NCBI RefSeq assembly: GCF_009711975.1 | Contig: NZ_VIKW01000035.1 | Location: 1 to 42,480, forward strand | Reading direction: 5' to 3' | DNA: 42,480 nucleotides | DNA from: Anabaena sp. UHCC 0204 | Lineage (GTDB): Bacteria > Cyanobacteriota > Cyanobacteriia > Cyanobacteriales > Nostocaceae | In this document: positions 25,350-33,959 of the stretch, piece after piece | Numbering within the stretch: position 1 is the first letter of the stretch | Layout: every line of letters starts with the position of its first letter | The notes under the pieces: generated by a model | Seen by the model: only the letters and a program-made list of their open reading frames with translations | What the model was told of the DNA's origin: nothing | The model's database searches: none | Program-made: the position numbers and the translations under genes

Positions 25350-25618
25350 CGATAATCACGCTCCATTTCTCCACTAAAGGATGCAGCGACTTTGTAACCA
25401 ATGCGAATCCCAAAAAGTCGAGCAAATCTGTTTTTATTCCGTAAATAATGCGCTGATTCTATGCCTGTTTTATCAACAGCATATTCACCCGTTTCTATAT
25501 CAATAATGATCATTTTACCGATATTTTCTTCGGTTTCGACTTGTTGACGAATACCATTGTCATATAATTCTTTTGCACGTTTAGCAACTTCTTCGCTGCT
25601 GAGTAGAATGGCTTGCAT
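25346..25618 (-). CDS. Small conserved-looking partner of the aspartic protease
   Basis: The 90-residue hydrophilic protein starts with ATG. The N-terminal half is helical and rich in Glu/Lys (SSEEVAKRAKELYDNG), followed by MIIIDIETGEYAVDKTG, a beta-like segment, and a basic C-terminus with RFARLFGIRIGYKVAASF. I do not recognise a named domain. Its stop overlaps the protease start by 4 bp. The pairing and sizes resemble toxin-antitoxin-style modules, but no toxin fold is evident. Confidence 0.65.
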   Translation of the reverse strand: MQAILLSSEEVAKRAKELYDNGIRQQVETEENIGKMIIIDIETGEYAVDKTGIESAHYLRNKNRFARLFGIRIGYKVAASFSGEMERDYR

Positions 25619-25673
25619 TTTGTTAATCCTTTTTCGTGATTATGTATTTATTGTACTTGATTAGCAGTACAGT

Positions 25674-25967
25674 TTATCCTTCTTCAAGCCACTGTTCATA
25701 ACCACATAGCAGTAATCTTTCCTTTAAATGAGCGATCGCTTCTGGTGCGGGTATATCAATTGACTGTACCCGATATACATCATTAAGGACAACACTATAA
25801 TCTTTACCGCTATAGTAAGCTACAACTTCAGCTAAATTTCTATCTGACATTTCTTCACTAAGTAATGCTAAAAGCGGTAAATAAGATTGTGATTCTATTC
25901 CCTTGGGGAAAGCATTTTGAATTAATTTATATGTACTTTGTAGATGTGGTGAAATAGTGATTTGCAT
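25674..25967 (-). CDS. Small protein partnered with a PIN-domain gene
   Basis: The 97-residue acidic protein is mostly helical (QSYLPLLALLSEEMSDRNLAEVVAYYSG) and unrecognised. It starts with ATG 2 bp after the stop of the PIN-domain gene, so the two are coupled, with the PIN gene first. It could be the cognate antitoxin placed second, or a regulatory subunit. No DNA-binding motif is evident. Confidence 0.6.
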   Translation of the reverse strand: MQITISPHLQSTYKLIQNAFPKGIESQSYLPLLALLSEEMSDRNLAEVVAYYSGKDYSVVLNDVYRVQSIDIPAPEAIAHLKERLLLCGYEQWLEEG

Positions 25968-25969
25968 GA

Positions 25970-26374
25970 TTAATTACCAGTTAAAGGAAAAGGTGGATGA
26001 ATATATACATGAAAATCCACACCTTGAGCAGAAGCGGCTCTCACAGCTTTTGCATCTGCTGTGGTGGTGACAATATTTAGTTGATCACCTGTGCCTAATA
26101 TAATAATATCGTTTATTCCTAATTTTCGTGTTGGTTGCAGGTTTAAAGCTCTAGGTGATGGGTTATCCGGGATGATAGTTACTCTTTGTAAAAAGCGATT
26201 AGCTCTAGTTTGTTCTGATAGTCTAGCAATAGTTTTCACTATGTTAGTGAACTCAGCAAAAGCAGTTTGAGTCATTACCATTTTTTGTCCATTTACATAT
26301 TGTAGCAATCCATAACGAATAGAGGAATTTTCGGCTATAAAAGCTATAGCAGTGCCAGTATCTAAATTAATCAT
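25970..26374 (-). CDS. PIN-like domain protein (probable RNase toxin type)
   Basis: The 134-residue protein shows the acidic residues of a PIN nuclease in correct order: Asp5 (NLDTGTAI), Glu41 (FAEFTNI), Asp89 (LGINDIIIL) and Asp107 (TTTADAKAV). PIN proteins of this size are usually VapC-type toxins or housekeeping RNases. The partner gene follows by 2 bp rather than preceding it, unlike standard vapBC. Residue spacing is somewhat unlike VapC; a DUF1308-type PIN is possible. It lies in an accessory region full of small coupled genes. Confidence 0.7.
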   Translation of the reverse strand: MINLDTGTAIAFIAENSSIRYGLLQYVNGQKMVMTQTAFAEFTNIVKTIARLSEQTRANRFLQRVTIIPDNPSPRALNLQPTRKLGINDIIILGTGDQLNIVTTTADAKAVRAASAQGVDFHVYIHPPFPLTGN

Positions 26375-26884
26375 TCAAACATTTTTCTAAAAATAATCGT
26401 AAATAGGTTGCACCTCTCCACTATTATCTAACAAAGAGCGATCGCACGCTGTAGTAATTCTGTCATGATTGAAGAATGTGAATGGCTTTTTACTATTTAT
26501 GATATCAAGTCTTTGAGTTAATCACGCCATCGCTACGGTAAGCTTTACTAACGCATTACCTTCACCGTTAACTAGGAGTGATCGCACTCCCTCCACTATG
26601 ATCTAACTCAGAGCGATACCTTTCCTACGGAACACTACGTGAACGGTTAGCTTCGCTAAATAACCATCTCATCTCCACCATAAGCAATACTTTTAGTAAG
26701 CTTCACTAAAAAATGTTAACTTTTTTCAGGAAAAATAATATACTAAACCCCATCCATCTTGAAAACTTGAGTTTTCGCCATAGAAAAAACTATAGATTTC
26801 TACTTGGAAGGGGTTTATATTTGTTTGGGCAGATGATTTAAGTTTGTTATATAATCACAATACACTATTTTTTAACTCACAAAA
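26375..26884. other. Repeat-rich intergenic region
   Basis: No gene in 510 bp. At 26437-26700 are GAGCGATCGCACG, GGTAAGCTTTACTAACGCATTACC and related repeat motifs like those at 24838-24966. Further right is a structured stretch: TAAACCCC (26744-26751) pairs with GGGGTTTA (26810-26817), enclosing the palindrome GAAAACTTGAGTTTTC (26761-26776). This ends about 67 bp before the AlbA_2 gene and may be a leader or the end of a small mobile repeat. Confidence 0.45.
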
Positions 26885-28270
26885 ATGTCAGCCATGAAAA
26901 AAGAAGTTTTAGAAATTTTAAAACATCCCGAAAAAGAAAATTTAAAATATGAGCTAAAACAGTCAGATATATTGAAAACATCGGAAGGACAAAGAAAGTT
27001 AACTTTTGCGATTGTAGCATTTGCTAATAGACAAGGTGGAAGAATAATAATAGGTGTTAAAAACGATGGAGAACTTGAAGGTAAAAATATTTTTAATATT
27101 GATAAAGATAAGGGCATAATAGATAATATCTGTCATGCTAAGATTAGCCCTATTATTGACTATAATATCAATCTTTTAGAATTAGAAGAAGCAGATTTAT
27201 TAATCATTGATATTCCTAAAAGAGGAAAAATACCTCATGCTTACATAGATTCAAAAAATGGAGCAGAGATTAAAACTAGAATTTATTATATTAGAACTAG
27301 ACATGGTAAAAGACTTGTGGGTGATTATCAATTACAATGGTTATTTACTCATCAAGAAGATGCAGATTTTACTTATAATTGTAGGACTATTATTACCTAT
27401 GATAAAGTTTCTCTGAATGTATCTGCGCCAATAGAACAACCGCTGTGCCATTACAACTATAATGCAGTAACAAGTCCTCTTTCATCAAAAATTTTTCAAA
27501 CACCAAGTTTTACTAACGATATGTTTAATAAATCAAGACAATCTTTCTTTTTAGGAATCACTCCCTATGTGTTGATACACAACTTATCTTTTTATTTTCA
27601 GAACTATTGGTTAATAAATATTCAAAGAAGACCTCCTGTTTATCAAAAAAATGTTTCTGTTAAATCTAACTATCAAGAAACTACTTTTAAAGAAAATCTT
27701 AAAAAAATCTCTATAAATGATATACCAAGTTTATATGGAAATGTAATTTTATATGGAAATTTGCGAGAAGAAGTGAAGAATTTAGCAATTGATGGTATTG
27801 ACCGAGATGGCAATCCATCTTTCACTGTACCGTTAGATACAGAGTTGCTGATTCGATATGAAGATAATCTTTTTCCAAAAGCAAAACTCATATTAAGTCA
27901 TAAAGATTTTAAATTCGAGTTTATTTTTACTTGTTCACCTTCAGCAGTACAACCAGGTATTTCACATGGTCATCCAGCTTGGTCAATAATTGAAAATAGA
28001 TTAAAAACAGGCGCAGCCATTTACGAAGATAAATTATATAAGTCATTTCAATCTATAGAAATAGACTGTACATTTAATGCTTCATTCACGTTCCCAGAAG
28101 AAGATATTAAATTATTTGAAAAATATTATTCTTATGCAGAAACAATAAGAGAGATTTTAGATAATGATTGGAACTATGACCAATTTATAAGCAAGCTTCC
28201 TCCTAATAAACTATATTCTATTGAGAATAAAATAGATACGTTATTAAATACTCTTAAAAGCACAGATTAA
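26885..28270 (+). CDS. AlbA_2 (Schlafen-type) domain protein
   Basis: The 461-residue protein has an N-terminal AlbA_2 domain (about 10-130). ENLKYELKQSD, IVAFANRQGGRIIIGVKNDG and the IDIPKRGKIPHAYI strand match the putative nucleic-acid-binding or nuclease-like fold shared with Schlafen proteins. The C-terminal ~330 residues are unrecognised and rich in Asn, Lys, Ile and Tyr. AT-rich codons and absence of HIP1 suggest recent transfer. It could be a defence or transcription-related protein; no function is claimed. ATG at 26885 is used, with ATG at 26894 as an alternative. Confidence 0.8.
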   Translation: MSAMKKEVLEILKHPEKENLKYELKQSDILKTSEGQRKLTFAIVAFANRQGGRIIIGVKNDGELEGKNIFNIDKDKGIIDNICHAKISPIIDYNINLLELEEADLLIIDIPKRGKIPHAYIDSKNGAEIKTRIYYIRTRHGKRLVGDYQLQWLFTHQEDADFTYNCRTIITYDKVSLNVSAPIEQPLCHYNYNAVTSPLSSKIFQTPSFTNDMFNKSRQSFFLGITPYVLIHNLSFYFQNYWLINIQRRPPVYQKNVSVKSNYQETTFKENLKKISINDIPSLYGNVILYGNLREEVKNLAIDGIDRDGNPSFTVPLDTELLIRYEDNLFPKAKLILSHKDFKFEFIFTCSPSAVQPGISHGHPAWSIIENRLKTGAAIYEDKLYKSFQSIEIDCTFNASFTFPEEDIKLFEKYYSYAETIREILDNDWNYDQFISKLPPNKLYSIENKIDTLLNTLKSTD

Positions 28271-28417
28271 TAACAACTGTATTTGCATCTTACAGCAAAT
28301 TGTTATCAACCGTGCCACAGACAAAAATAATCGAACTCAGTTCTAGACTTAATTCTGCAACTTATTTGTGTGGCGGGTTTGATCGCAAACTGCTGTAATT
28401 AAATAATTCATTTTCCC

Positions 28418-28451
28418 TCTTTGCGCCTTTGCTCCTTAGCGTCTTTGCGCG
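28418..28451. repeat. CTTTGCGCCTTTGC dispersed repeat
   Basis: CTCTTTGCGCCTTTGCTCC...GTCTTTGCGCG is a repeat found repeatedly in cyanobacterial spacers. Related copies lie at about 21168-21187 (inside the MITE), 29793-29814 and, diverged, near 42422. Confidence 0.6.
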
Positions 28452-28454
28452 AAA

Positions 28455-28709
28455 TTAAAAATTTACTAATTCCCCAACTAAAAGCCTACCTTCAACGCGT
28501 TTATACTCATCTTCCAATAACCATAACTGAGCAGTTTCATAACTATTACTAGAAAAAACAACCTTATCACCCTGTTTAGGATCATAAATTTGACAATTTT
28601 CCTCACCATCACAAAGTAATAACAAAATATATGGAGGTGATAGCATCGGATCTATCCATACTTCTGCAAATTTCCAGTTATTCTTGATTTTCAAGTAAAC
28701 CCTTCCCAT
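28455..28709 (-). CDS. Small unrecognised protein, third gene of the Panacea operon
   Basis: With ATG at 28709 the protein has 84 residues. A TTG at 28730 would overlap the upstream gene but has AGGAG directly abutting it. The sequence has a mixed alpha/beta look (GRVYLKIKNNWKFAEVWIDP, YILLLLCDGEENCQIYDP) and an acidic C-terminal helix. I recognise no family. Close spacing (13 bp) and strand place it in a three-gene operon with the 130-residue and Panacea-domain proteins. Confidence 0.65.
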   Translation of the reverse strand: MGRVYLKIKNNWKFAEVWIDPMLSPPYILLLLCDGEENCQIYDPKQGDKVVFSSNSYETAQLWLLEDEYKRVEGRLLVGELVNF

Positions 28710-28722
28710 TACTAAGTTGAAT

Positions 28723-29115
28723 TTAATCAACTCCTAAAAATTTCTTCAATGCAGTTTTATATTTATTCTTCAACTTCTTAGAAATTAATCCTCCCTGTTG
28801 AATTTGTGATACAAGATCAGCAGATAAACAATCTTTGGGAATAGGACTACCAGAAGTTATACAAATAGCAAGATCATTTGCATCCATTTCACGAGCAAAA
28901 TAGTAAGCTATAACAGATTCCTTTTTAATAAAACTTGGTAAACTCGGATCTGGTGCTAAAACACAAACTCTTTCAGAGTTATTTTTCTTGTCGGTTAAAT
29001 TAACAAATAAATATTTATTACCAGAAGTTTTTGCAATTGCGACGTAAAAATGTTGGCCATTAGGAGGTGTATCAATTAAAAATACATCTCCTATGTTAAT
29101 AGGAACACTAGACAC
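28723..29115 (-). CDS. Candidate toxin partner of a Panacea-domain protein
   Basis: The 130-residue protein begins with GTG at 29115, overlapping the Panacea gene stop by 8 bp, with GAGG six bases upstream. Its N-terminal part (INIGDVFLIDTPPNGQHFYV, KYLFVNLTDKK) recalls the SH3-like barrel of PemK/MazF-type proteins (GDIxxxDxxPxxGxE-HxxVV), but the match is loose. The C-terminus is Lys-rich. In PanA-linked loci the gene next to the Panacea domain is usually the toxin, which is the best guess here. Confidence 0.65.
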   Translation of the reverse strand: MSSVPINIGDVFLIDTPPNGQHFYVAIAKTSGNKYLFVNLTDKKNNSERVCVLAPDPSLPSFIKKESVIAYYFAREMDANDLAICITSGSPIPKDCLSADLVSQIQQGGLISKKLKNKYKTALKKFLGVD

Positions 29116-29665
29116 TTAGCACCTCATCTAAATATGCTTCCCTCAGTGCTATTTGTCTAATTTCCTCAATTTCTTCCTCACTTTTACCAACATTTTTCAG
29201 AATATCTTCTACTAAAATGGGAATAGCAGAACCATGAGGATCTTTCCACTCTGGTAAATCATGAGTCCATTCAGCAACATGAAATGGATCAAGATGTCCA
29301 AAGCTTTGATATACCTCTTGAAGAATCTCCTCTTCTTCTTCGCATAGTTCATCATTTCCTGGATCTTTGACTAAGTAAATAAAGTTCTTATCACCAGGAG
29401 AAATGTACTCAGACCACAAAGGTAGAGCATCATCAATAGGTTTACCTTTAATTAGATCATAAACACCACTAAGAACAGGACCATATTTCATTGATACATA
29501 ATGATCACCTGTAATTGGTTGTTCTATTCTTTCTAAGGCAATACGATCAGCTATATAGAGCATTTTTAGCAAGCCTAAATACTTCATAGGCTTACCATGC
29601 AGCTTTATCAGTATAGCTGCTGCTTCTACAGCTTTTTCTGGGTGAAACCGAAACTGGATAGACAT
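29108..29665 (-). CDS. Panacea/SocA-like (DUF4065) antitoxin-type protein
   Basis: With ATG at 29665, preceded by CAAGGA at good spacing, the protein has 185 residues. It shows the Panacea domain pattern: a first helix pair AAAILIKLHGKPMKYLGLLKMLYIADR, then ITGDHYVSMKYGPVLSGVYDLI, and WSEYI, HLDPFHVAEWTHDLPEW. Panacea proteins (SocA, PanA) act as antitoxins or chaperone-like neutralisers of diverse toxins. A longer reading frame to 29740 is open but unsupported. It leads a tight three-gene operon whose second gene is the likely toxin. Confidence 0.85.
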   Translation of the reverse strand: MSIQFRFHPEKAVEAAAILIKLHGKPMKYLGLLKMLYIADRIALERIEQPITGDHYVSMKYGPVLSGVYDLIKGKPIDDALPLWSEYISPGDKNFIYLVKDPGNDELCEEEEEILQEVYQSFGHLDPFHVAEWTHDLPEWKDPHGSAIPILVEDILKNVGKSEEEIEEIRQIALREAYLDEVLSV

Positions 29666-29823
29666 AATTATCCTTGAGAAGCAGTGTAGTACATCTATAT
29701 TATAAATCTTGATCTGAAAACGCGAAAATTTATTATACAAATCTCAGACTATATCATTACTCAGTTTATTTCAACTTTGATCTTTTCCCTTCCCCTCTCT
29801 GCGCCTCTGCGTGAGAAAAAAAC

Positions 29824-29858
29824 AAAAAAAACGGCAGAGAAACAAAGTCCTCCACCGT
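29824..29858 (-). terminator. Rho-independent terminator of clpC
   Basis: On the minus strand ACGGTGGAG pairs with CTCTGCCGT (two G-U wobbles), followed by eight Ts. It lies 26 bp after the clpC stop. Confidence 0.8.
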
Positions 29859-29883
29859 TCAATTAACAATTAAAAAATCCTAA

Positions 29884-32355
29884 TTACAACTCAACACCAG
29901 GGGTTGATAACTCCCGTGTTTGTTGAGAACTAACTTGAACAATGCCATTTTCATCAACATCAACAAGAGCAGTATCGCCATCTTTGATGCGTCCAGACAG
30001 AATTTCTTCCGCTAAACTATCTTCCAACAAGCGCATAATTGCCCGACGTAACGGCCTTGCACCGTAGCTAGGACTGTAACCCTCCGTGATCAAGCGATCC
30101 TTGAAGCGGTCTGTGACTTCTAAGACAATGCCTTTTTCCGTCAACCTACCAAACACTTCCTTGAGCATGATTTCGGCGATTTGGGTAACTTCCAGCTTGT
30201 TCAATTGACGGAAGACGATGATTTCATCTAACCGGTTCAGGAACTCAGGACGGAAGTATTGTTTCAGTTCCTCATTCACCAAAGAGCGAATTCTGTTGTA
30301 TTGTGTCTCAGTCGCATCTTCAGAGAACTCAAAGCCGATACCGCTACCACCTTTTTCAATTACCTTAGAACCAATGTTGGAAGTCAAAATCAGCAAGGTG
30401 TTCTTAAAGTCCACCGTGCGACCTTTTGCGTCGGTTAACCGACCATCTTCCAAAATTTGCAATAGCATATTGAACACATCGGGGTGTGCTTTTTCGATTT
30501 CGTCAAACAGCACCACAGTGTAAGGACGACGACGGACAGCTTCTGTTAACTGACCACCTTCGTTGTAGCCGACATAACCAGGAGGTGAACCAATCAGTTT
30601 ACTGACGGTGTGACGCTCCATGTATTCGGACATATCCAAGCGAATCATTGCTTCTTCTGAACCGAAGAAGTAGGAAGCCAAAGATTTCGCTAATTCAGTT
30701 TTACCTACCCCAGTCGGACCTGAGAAGACAAAACTAGCGATCGGCCGATTAGGATTTTTCAATCCCACACGAGCGCGACGAATAGCACGGGAAACAGCCT
30801 TCACAGCGTCTTCTTGTCCAATCAGGCGCTGATGTAAGGTGTCCTCCATGTGCAGCAATTTCTCGGACTCAGATTCGGTGAGTTTGTTCACCGGTACACC
30901 AGTCCAGGAAGCGACAATGTGAGCGATGTCTTCTTCTGTAACTACAGGTTCAATACCGTCACCACTAGCACCGTTACTCTTAGTTTGAGCAATAGTGCGG
31001 ATTTCGGCTTTGATTTCCATTTCCCGATCGCGCAATTCTCCAGCCCGATCAAAGTCCTGGGAACGCACTGCATCATCTTTTTCTTTTAAGATTTGCCGTA
31101 GTTCCTTGTCTAATTCCTTCGCTGCTGGGGGCAGTTGGGAGTTAATCAAGCGCACCCGTGAGCCGGCTTCATCAACCAAGTCAATGGCTTTATCTGGCAA
31201 ATAGCGATCGCTAATGTAACGATCAGACAACTTGGCCGCTGCCACCAATGCTTCATCGGATATCTTCAGCTTGTGGTGTGCTTCGTAGCGATCGCGCAAA
31301 CCATATAAAATTTCTATTGTTTCATCAACAGAAGGTTCACCCACCATCACAGGCTGAAAGCGTCTTTCCAACGCTGCATCCCGTTCAATGTGCTTCCGGT
31401 ACTCATCTAAAGTAGTCGCACCAATACATTGCAATTCACCCCGCGCCAAAGCTGGCTTGAGGATATTTGCCGCATCAATTGCCCCTTCAGCCGCACCTGC
31501 ACCAATTAAGGTGTGAACTTCGTCAATGACGAGGATGACATTACCCGCAGAGCGGATTTCATCCATAATTTTTTTCAGGCGTTCTTCAAATTCACCTCGA
31601 TATTTAGTTCCTGCTACCAGCAACCCAATATCCAAAGTCACTACACGCTTATCTTCCAAGATATCGGGGATATCCTTGTTAGCAATACGTGAAGCTAAAC
31701 CTTCAGCAATGGCTGTTTTACCAACACCTGGTTCACCAATCAACACGGGATTGTTTTTAGTCCGGCGACCCAAAATTTGAATCACTCGCTCAATTTCCTT
31801 GGCGCGTCCCACCACAGGATCGAGCTTATTATCCATCGCCATTTGGGTCAGGTTTGAACCAAACTCATCTAGAGTTGGGGTTTTAGTGCGACCAGAGGGG
31901 CCACCCGGCGTAACTTCCGCCGTTTCTCCCAACATCCGAATCACTTGGGTTCGCACCTTGGTCAAATCTACACCGAGGTTTTCTAGCACTCTGGCTGCGA
32001 CACCTTCCCCTTCGCGGATCAGTCCCAACAGCAGATGCTCGGTACCAATGTAGTTATGCCCCAATTGGCGTGCTTCTTCCAAGGATAGTTCTAAAACCCG
32101 CTTTGCCCGTGGCGTAAACGGAATTTCCACAGCAACAAAGCCAGAACCCCGTCCTATGATTTTCTCAACTTCAATGCGAGCATCTTTAAGATTAACTCCC
32201 ATTGATTTCAGCACCTTGGCGGCTACTCCTGTGCCTTCGCCAATCAGACCCAAGAGGATCTGCTCAGTTCCGACAAAGTTGTGACCTAAACGGCGGGCCT
32301 CTTCTTGGGCCAGCATGATTACCTTAATGGCTTTTTCTGTGAAGCGTTCAAACAT
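29884..32355 (-). CDS. clpC: Clp protease ATP-binding subunit ClpC
   Basis: ClpC is the AAA+ unfoldase that feeds proteins to ClpP; in cyanobacteria it is the essential housekeeping Hsp100. The 823-residue product has two Clp_N repeats ([20 protein letters not shown] and [20 protein letters not shown]), AAA-1 with GEPGVGKT, a central UVR-type coiled coil ([20 protein letters not shown]), and AAA-2 with GPTGVGKT and [12 protein letters not shown]. The C-terminus ends in a short tail. A frame open to 32403 adds 16 residues, but ATG at 32355 gives the conserved [11 protein letters not shown] start. An 11-bp inverted repeat lies 60-93 bp upstream and a terminator follows. Confidence 0.97.
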   Translation of the reverse strand: MFERFTEKAIKVIMLAQEEARRLGHNFVGTEQILLGLIGEGTGVAAKVLKSMGVNLKDARIEVEKIIGRGSGFVAVEIPFTPRAKRVLELSLEEARQLGHNYIGTEHLLLGLIREGEGVAARVLENLGVDLTKVRTQVIRMLGETAEVTPGGPSGRTKTPTLDEFGSNLTQMAMDNKLDPVVGRAKEIERVIQILGRRTKNNPVLIGEPGVGKTAIAEGLASRIANKDIPDILEDKRVVTLDIGLLVAGTKYRGEFEERLKKIMDEIRSAGNVILVIDEVHTLIGAGAAEGAIDAANILKPALARGELQCIGATTLDEYRKHIERDAALERRFQPVMVGEPSVDETIEILYGLRDRYEAHHKLKISDEALVAAAKLSDRYISDRYLPDKAIDLVDEAGSRVRLINSQLPPAAKELDKELRQILKEKDDAVRSQDFDRAGELRDREMEIKAEIRTIAQTKSNGASGDGIEPVVTEEDIAHIVASWTGVPVNKLTESESEKLLHMEDTLHQRLIGQEDAVKAVSRAIRRARVGLKNPNRPIASFVFSGPTGVGKTELAKSLASYFFGSEEAMIRLDMSEYMERHTVSKLIGSPPGYVGYNEGGQLTEAVRRRPYTVVLFDEIEKAHPDVFNMLLQILEDGRLTDAKGRTVDFKNTLLILTSNIGSKVIEKGGSGIGFEFSEDATETQYNRIRSLVNEELKQYFRPEFLNRLDEIIVFRQLNKLEVTQIAEIMLKEVFGRLTEKGIVLEVTDRFKDRLITEGYSPSYGARPLRRAIMRLLEDSLAEEILSGRIKDGDTALVDVDENGIVQVSSQQTRELSTPGVEL

Positions 32356-32403
32356 GGCATTTTTCCCATCACCTGCGTCGTGCCGGTATGCTGATTTTAG
32401 CAC

Positions 32404-32895
32404 AGGCTAAAATTTTGGATATCTATATAAACAATTTTAGATATCCAATTACGATGACACAAGTTAATGGGTTAATGAGTAGCTATTAGTTGATTTCTAT
32501 GTGGTTAGTGTACTGAGGAGAGTGATATTACTAGCATTTTGGGGACTAAATCCAAACTATAGACTATTGATGTAGAGATTTTGGTTAGTCTTCCCAAATA
32601 CACCTTAGTATCATAAAATGTGTATTAATGTCAATCAATTTTCACAAAAGATAAGATATCCTTATTAGGAAGAATAAGAACAAAGAATATTCTGATATAA
32701 GATCAGGATAAAAACTTTATTTTATATTCACAACTATGATTTAGAGTCAGTCAAATTTGCGAAATTTTGTCTTGAATTGTACAGAAGTTGGAGACAAACT
32801 TCTGTACAGACTCCTTGAAATTTTAACTATTACGCTGTCGTTCTAAGCGAAGCTATGCCCGCAAAGGCTTTATACATCCTACTGAATATGAGGTT
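32404..32895. other. Intergenic region upstream of clpC
   Basis: 492 bp, AT-rich, holding the clpC control region (inverted repeat listed separately). The left part of the region near 32840-32875 carries a GCGAAGCTATGCCCGCAAAGGC-like repeat fragment. No gene seen. Confidence 0.4.
32415..32448 (-). promoter_or_regulatory. Perfect 11-bp inverted repeat upstream of clpC
   Basis: TTGGATATCTA (32415-32425) and TAGATATCCAA (32438-32448), 12-bp spacer. It sits 60-93 bp before the clpC ATG, so it may be an operator or an RNA leader hairpin. No T-run fits a terminator. Confidence 0.5.
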
Positions 32896-33798
32896 TTAGG
32901 TTGACTTTAATAAATCATCACCGGGAATGATGGTGGTATAAAAGGTGTAACTGTTGTTCTGAAGATAGCGCCGATCTTTCTTAATGATAGCCATGAACTC
33001 ACGGTGTCCATCCGTGAGACGACCGACTAAACAACCTGCACTAGCCCCTTTGATGTCGTTGGTGGGGAAATCATAGCCCCAATGTTGATTAACGGCAAAA
33101 TAATCACCTGTATCCAATTCATCACCAGTTCGTTTGAAATCTTTGTTAAAATCTCGACAAACAGTGATGTTTCCACATTGAACTAATGCTTCATGGGGAT
33201 TGGAAGTACCGTGTCTTCCCACTCTCCAAGCTTTGTATTGTCCAAATTGGATTCTTGCTGCTCCTTTGGGATTCATGGGATTATGAGTATATTTACTACC
33301 TGGTTCAGTAGTTGCTTGCCAATGATCAACGATTTTGGGGACACCATCTATGATTTCGATCACAATACGGCGGTCATTAAAGGCGTTAGCAGCATCACTA
33401 TTGAGTGTCCAGTCTCCATTCATACCCTCAACATAAACAATGTTGTATTCTTTGGGATTGGTGAATACTTCATAATTTTTTGCCAACATATATTTAATAA
33501 TTTTGCTGGCAATATCAGTTCCTAGATTTAAAGGTGGTTTTGGCAGGTCTTCTGTTTTAGTTTCAATCAATTTTTTGGCTGTGACTGCACCTAAAAAGTC
33601 GGTTTCTTCTGCATTTGTTAAGGTTTGAAATGTTTTCAGTGCGGCTGTGGAAACTGGTCCAAATAGTCCGTCTGCGGGGGGTTCTAGGAGTTTTAAATCA
33701 ATTAATCTGACTTGGATTTGCCGAGACAATTCCCGATCTTCAGCGATCGCTTCGTAACCCCATTTTAGCTCTGTATTTAGGAAATTTTGCAGTTTCAT
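32896..33798 (-). CDS. Peptidoglycan-binding-domain protein with SxGC catalytic-like motif
   Basis: The 300-residue protein has a PG_binding_1-like domain at about 25-95 (DGLFGPVSTAALKTFQTLT). The C-terminal part, about 110-295, contains NQHWGYDFPTNDIKGASAGC followed by LVGRLTDGHREFM. A Ser/Ala-Gly-Cys near a preceding His recalls L,D-transpeptidase (YkuD) active sites, but the rest does not obviously match. No signal peptide is visible, so an enzyme released by lysis or by non-classical export, or a phage-derived protein, is possible. Function is uncertain beyond cell-wall binding. Confidence 0.65.
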   Translation of the reverse strand: MKLQNFLNTELKWGYEAIAEDRELSRQIQVRLIDLKLLEPPADGLFGPVSTAALKTFQTLTNAEETDFLGAVTAKKLIETKTEDLPKPPLNLGTDIASKIIKYMLAKNYEVFTNPKEYNIVYVEGMNGDWTLNSDAANAFNDRRIVIEIIDGVPKIVDHWQATTEPGSKYTHNPMNPKGAARIQFGQYKAWRVGRHGTSNPHEALVQCGNITVCRDFNKDFKRTGDELDTGDYFAVNQHWGYDFPTNDIKGASAGCLVGRLTDGHREFMAIIKKDRRYLQNNSYTFYTTIIPGDDLLKST

Positions 33799-33911
33799 GT
33801 TATACGCCTATTAACTCAAGTGTTTTGTTTGCACTACGTTAAATAAGCTACCTTAAATTTTCAATCTATAAATAACCTTTATTATTTTTTAACAAGGAAT
33901 AGGCGAAATGC

Positions 33912-33955
33912 AGATCCCCGACTTCTTTGAGAAGTCGGGGATCTATGTCCTGAGC
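33912..33955. repeat. Dispersed hairpin repeat, copy 2
   Basis: AGATCCCCGACTTCT (33912-33926) and AGAAGTCGGGGATCT (33930-33944) form a perfect 15-bp stem with a 3-base loop, followed by ATGTCCTGAGC. It matches the element after ruvB (24798-24839). It abuts the stop of the DUF4276-like gene. Confidence 0.85.
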
Positions 33956-33959
33956 ATGA

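Noticed and set aside
26400-26760. Repeated GAGCGAT/TTAGC motifs that look like an array
   Set aside because: Irregular spacing and no unique spacers; not a CRISPR array.
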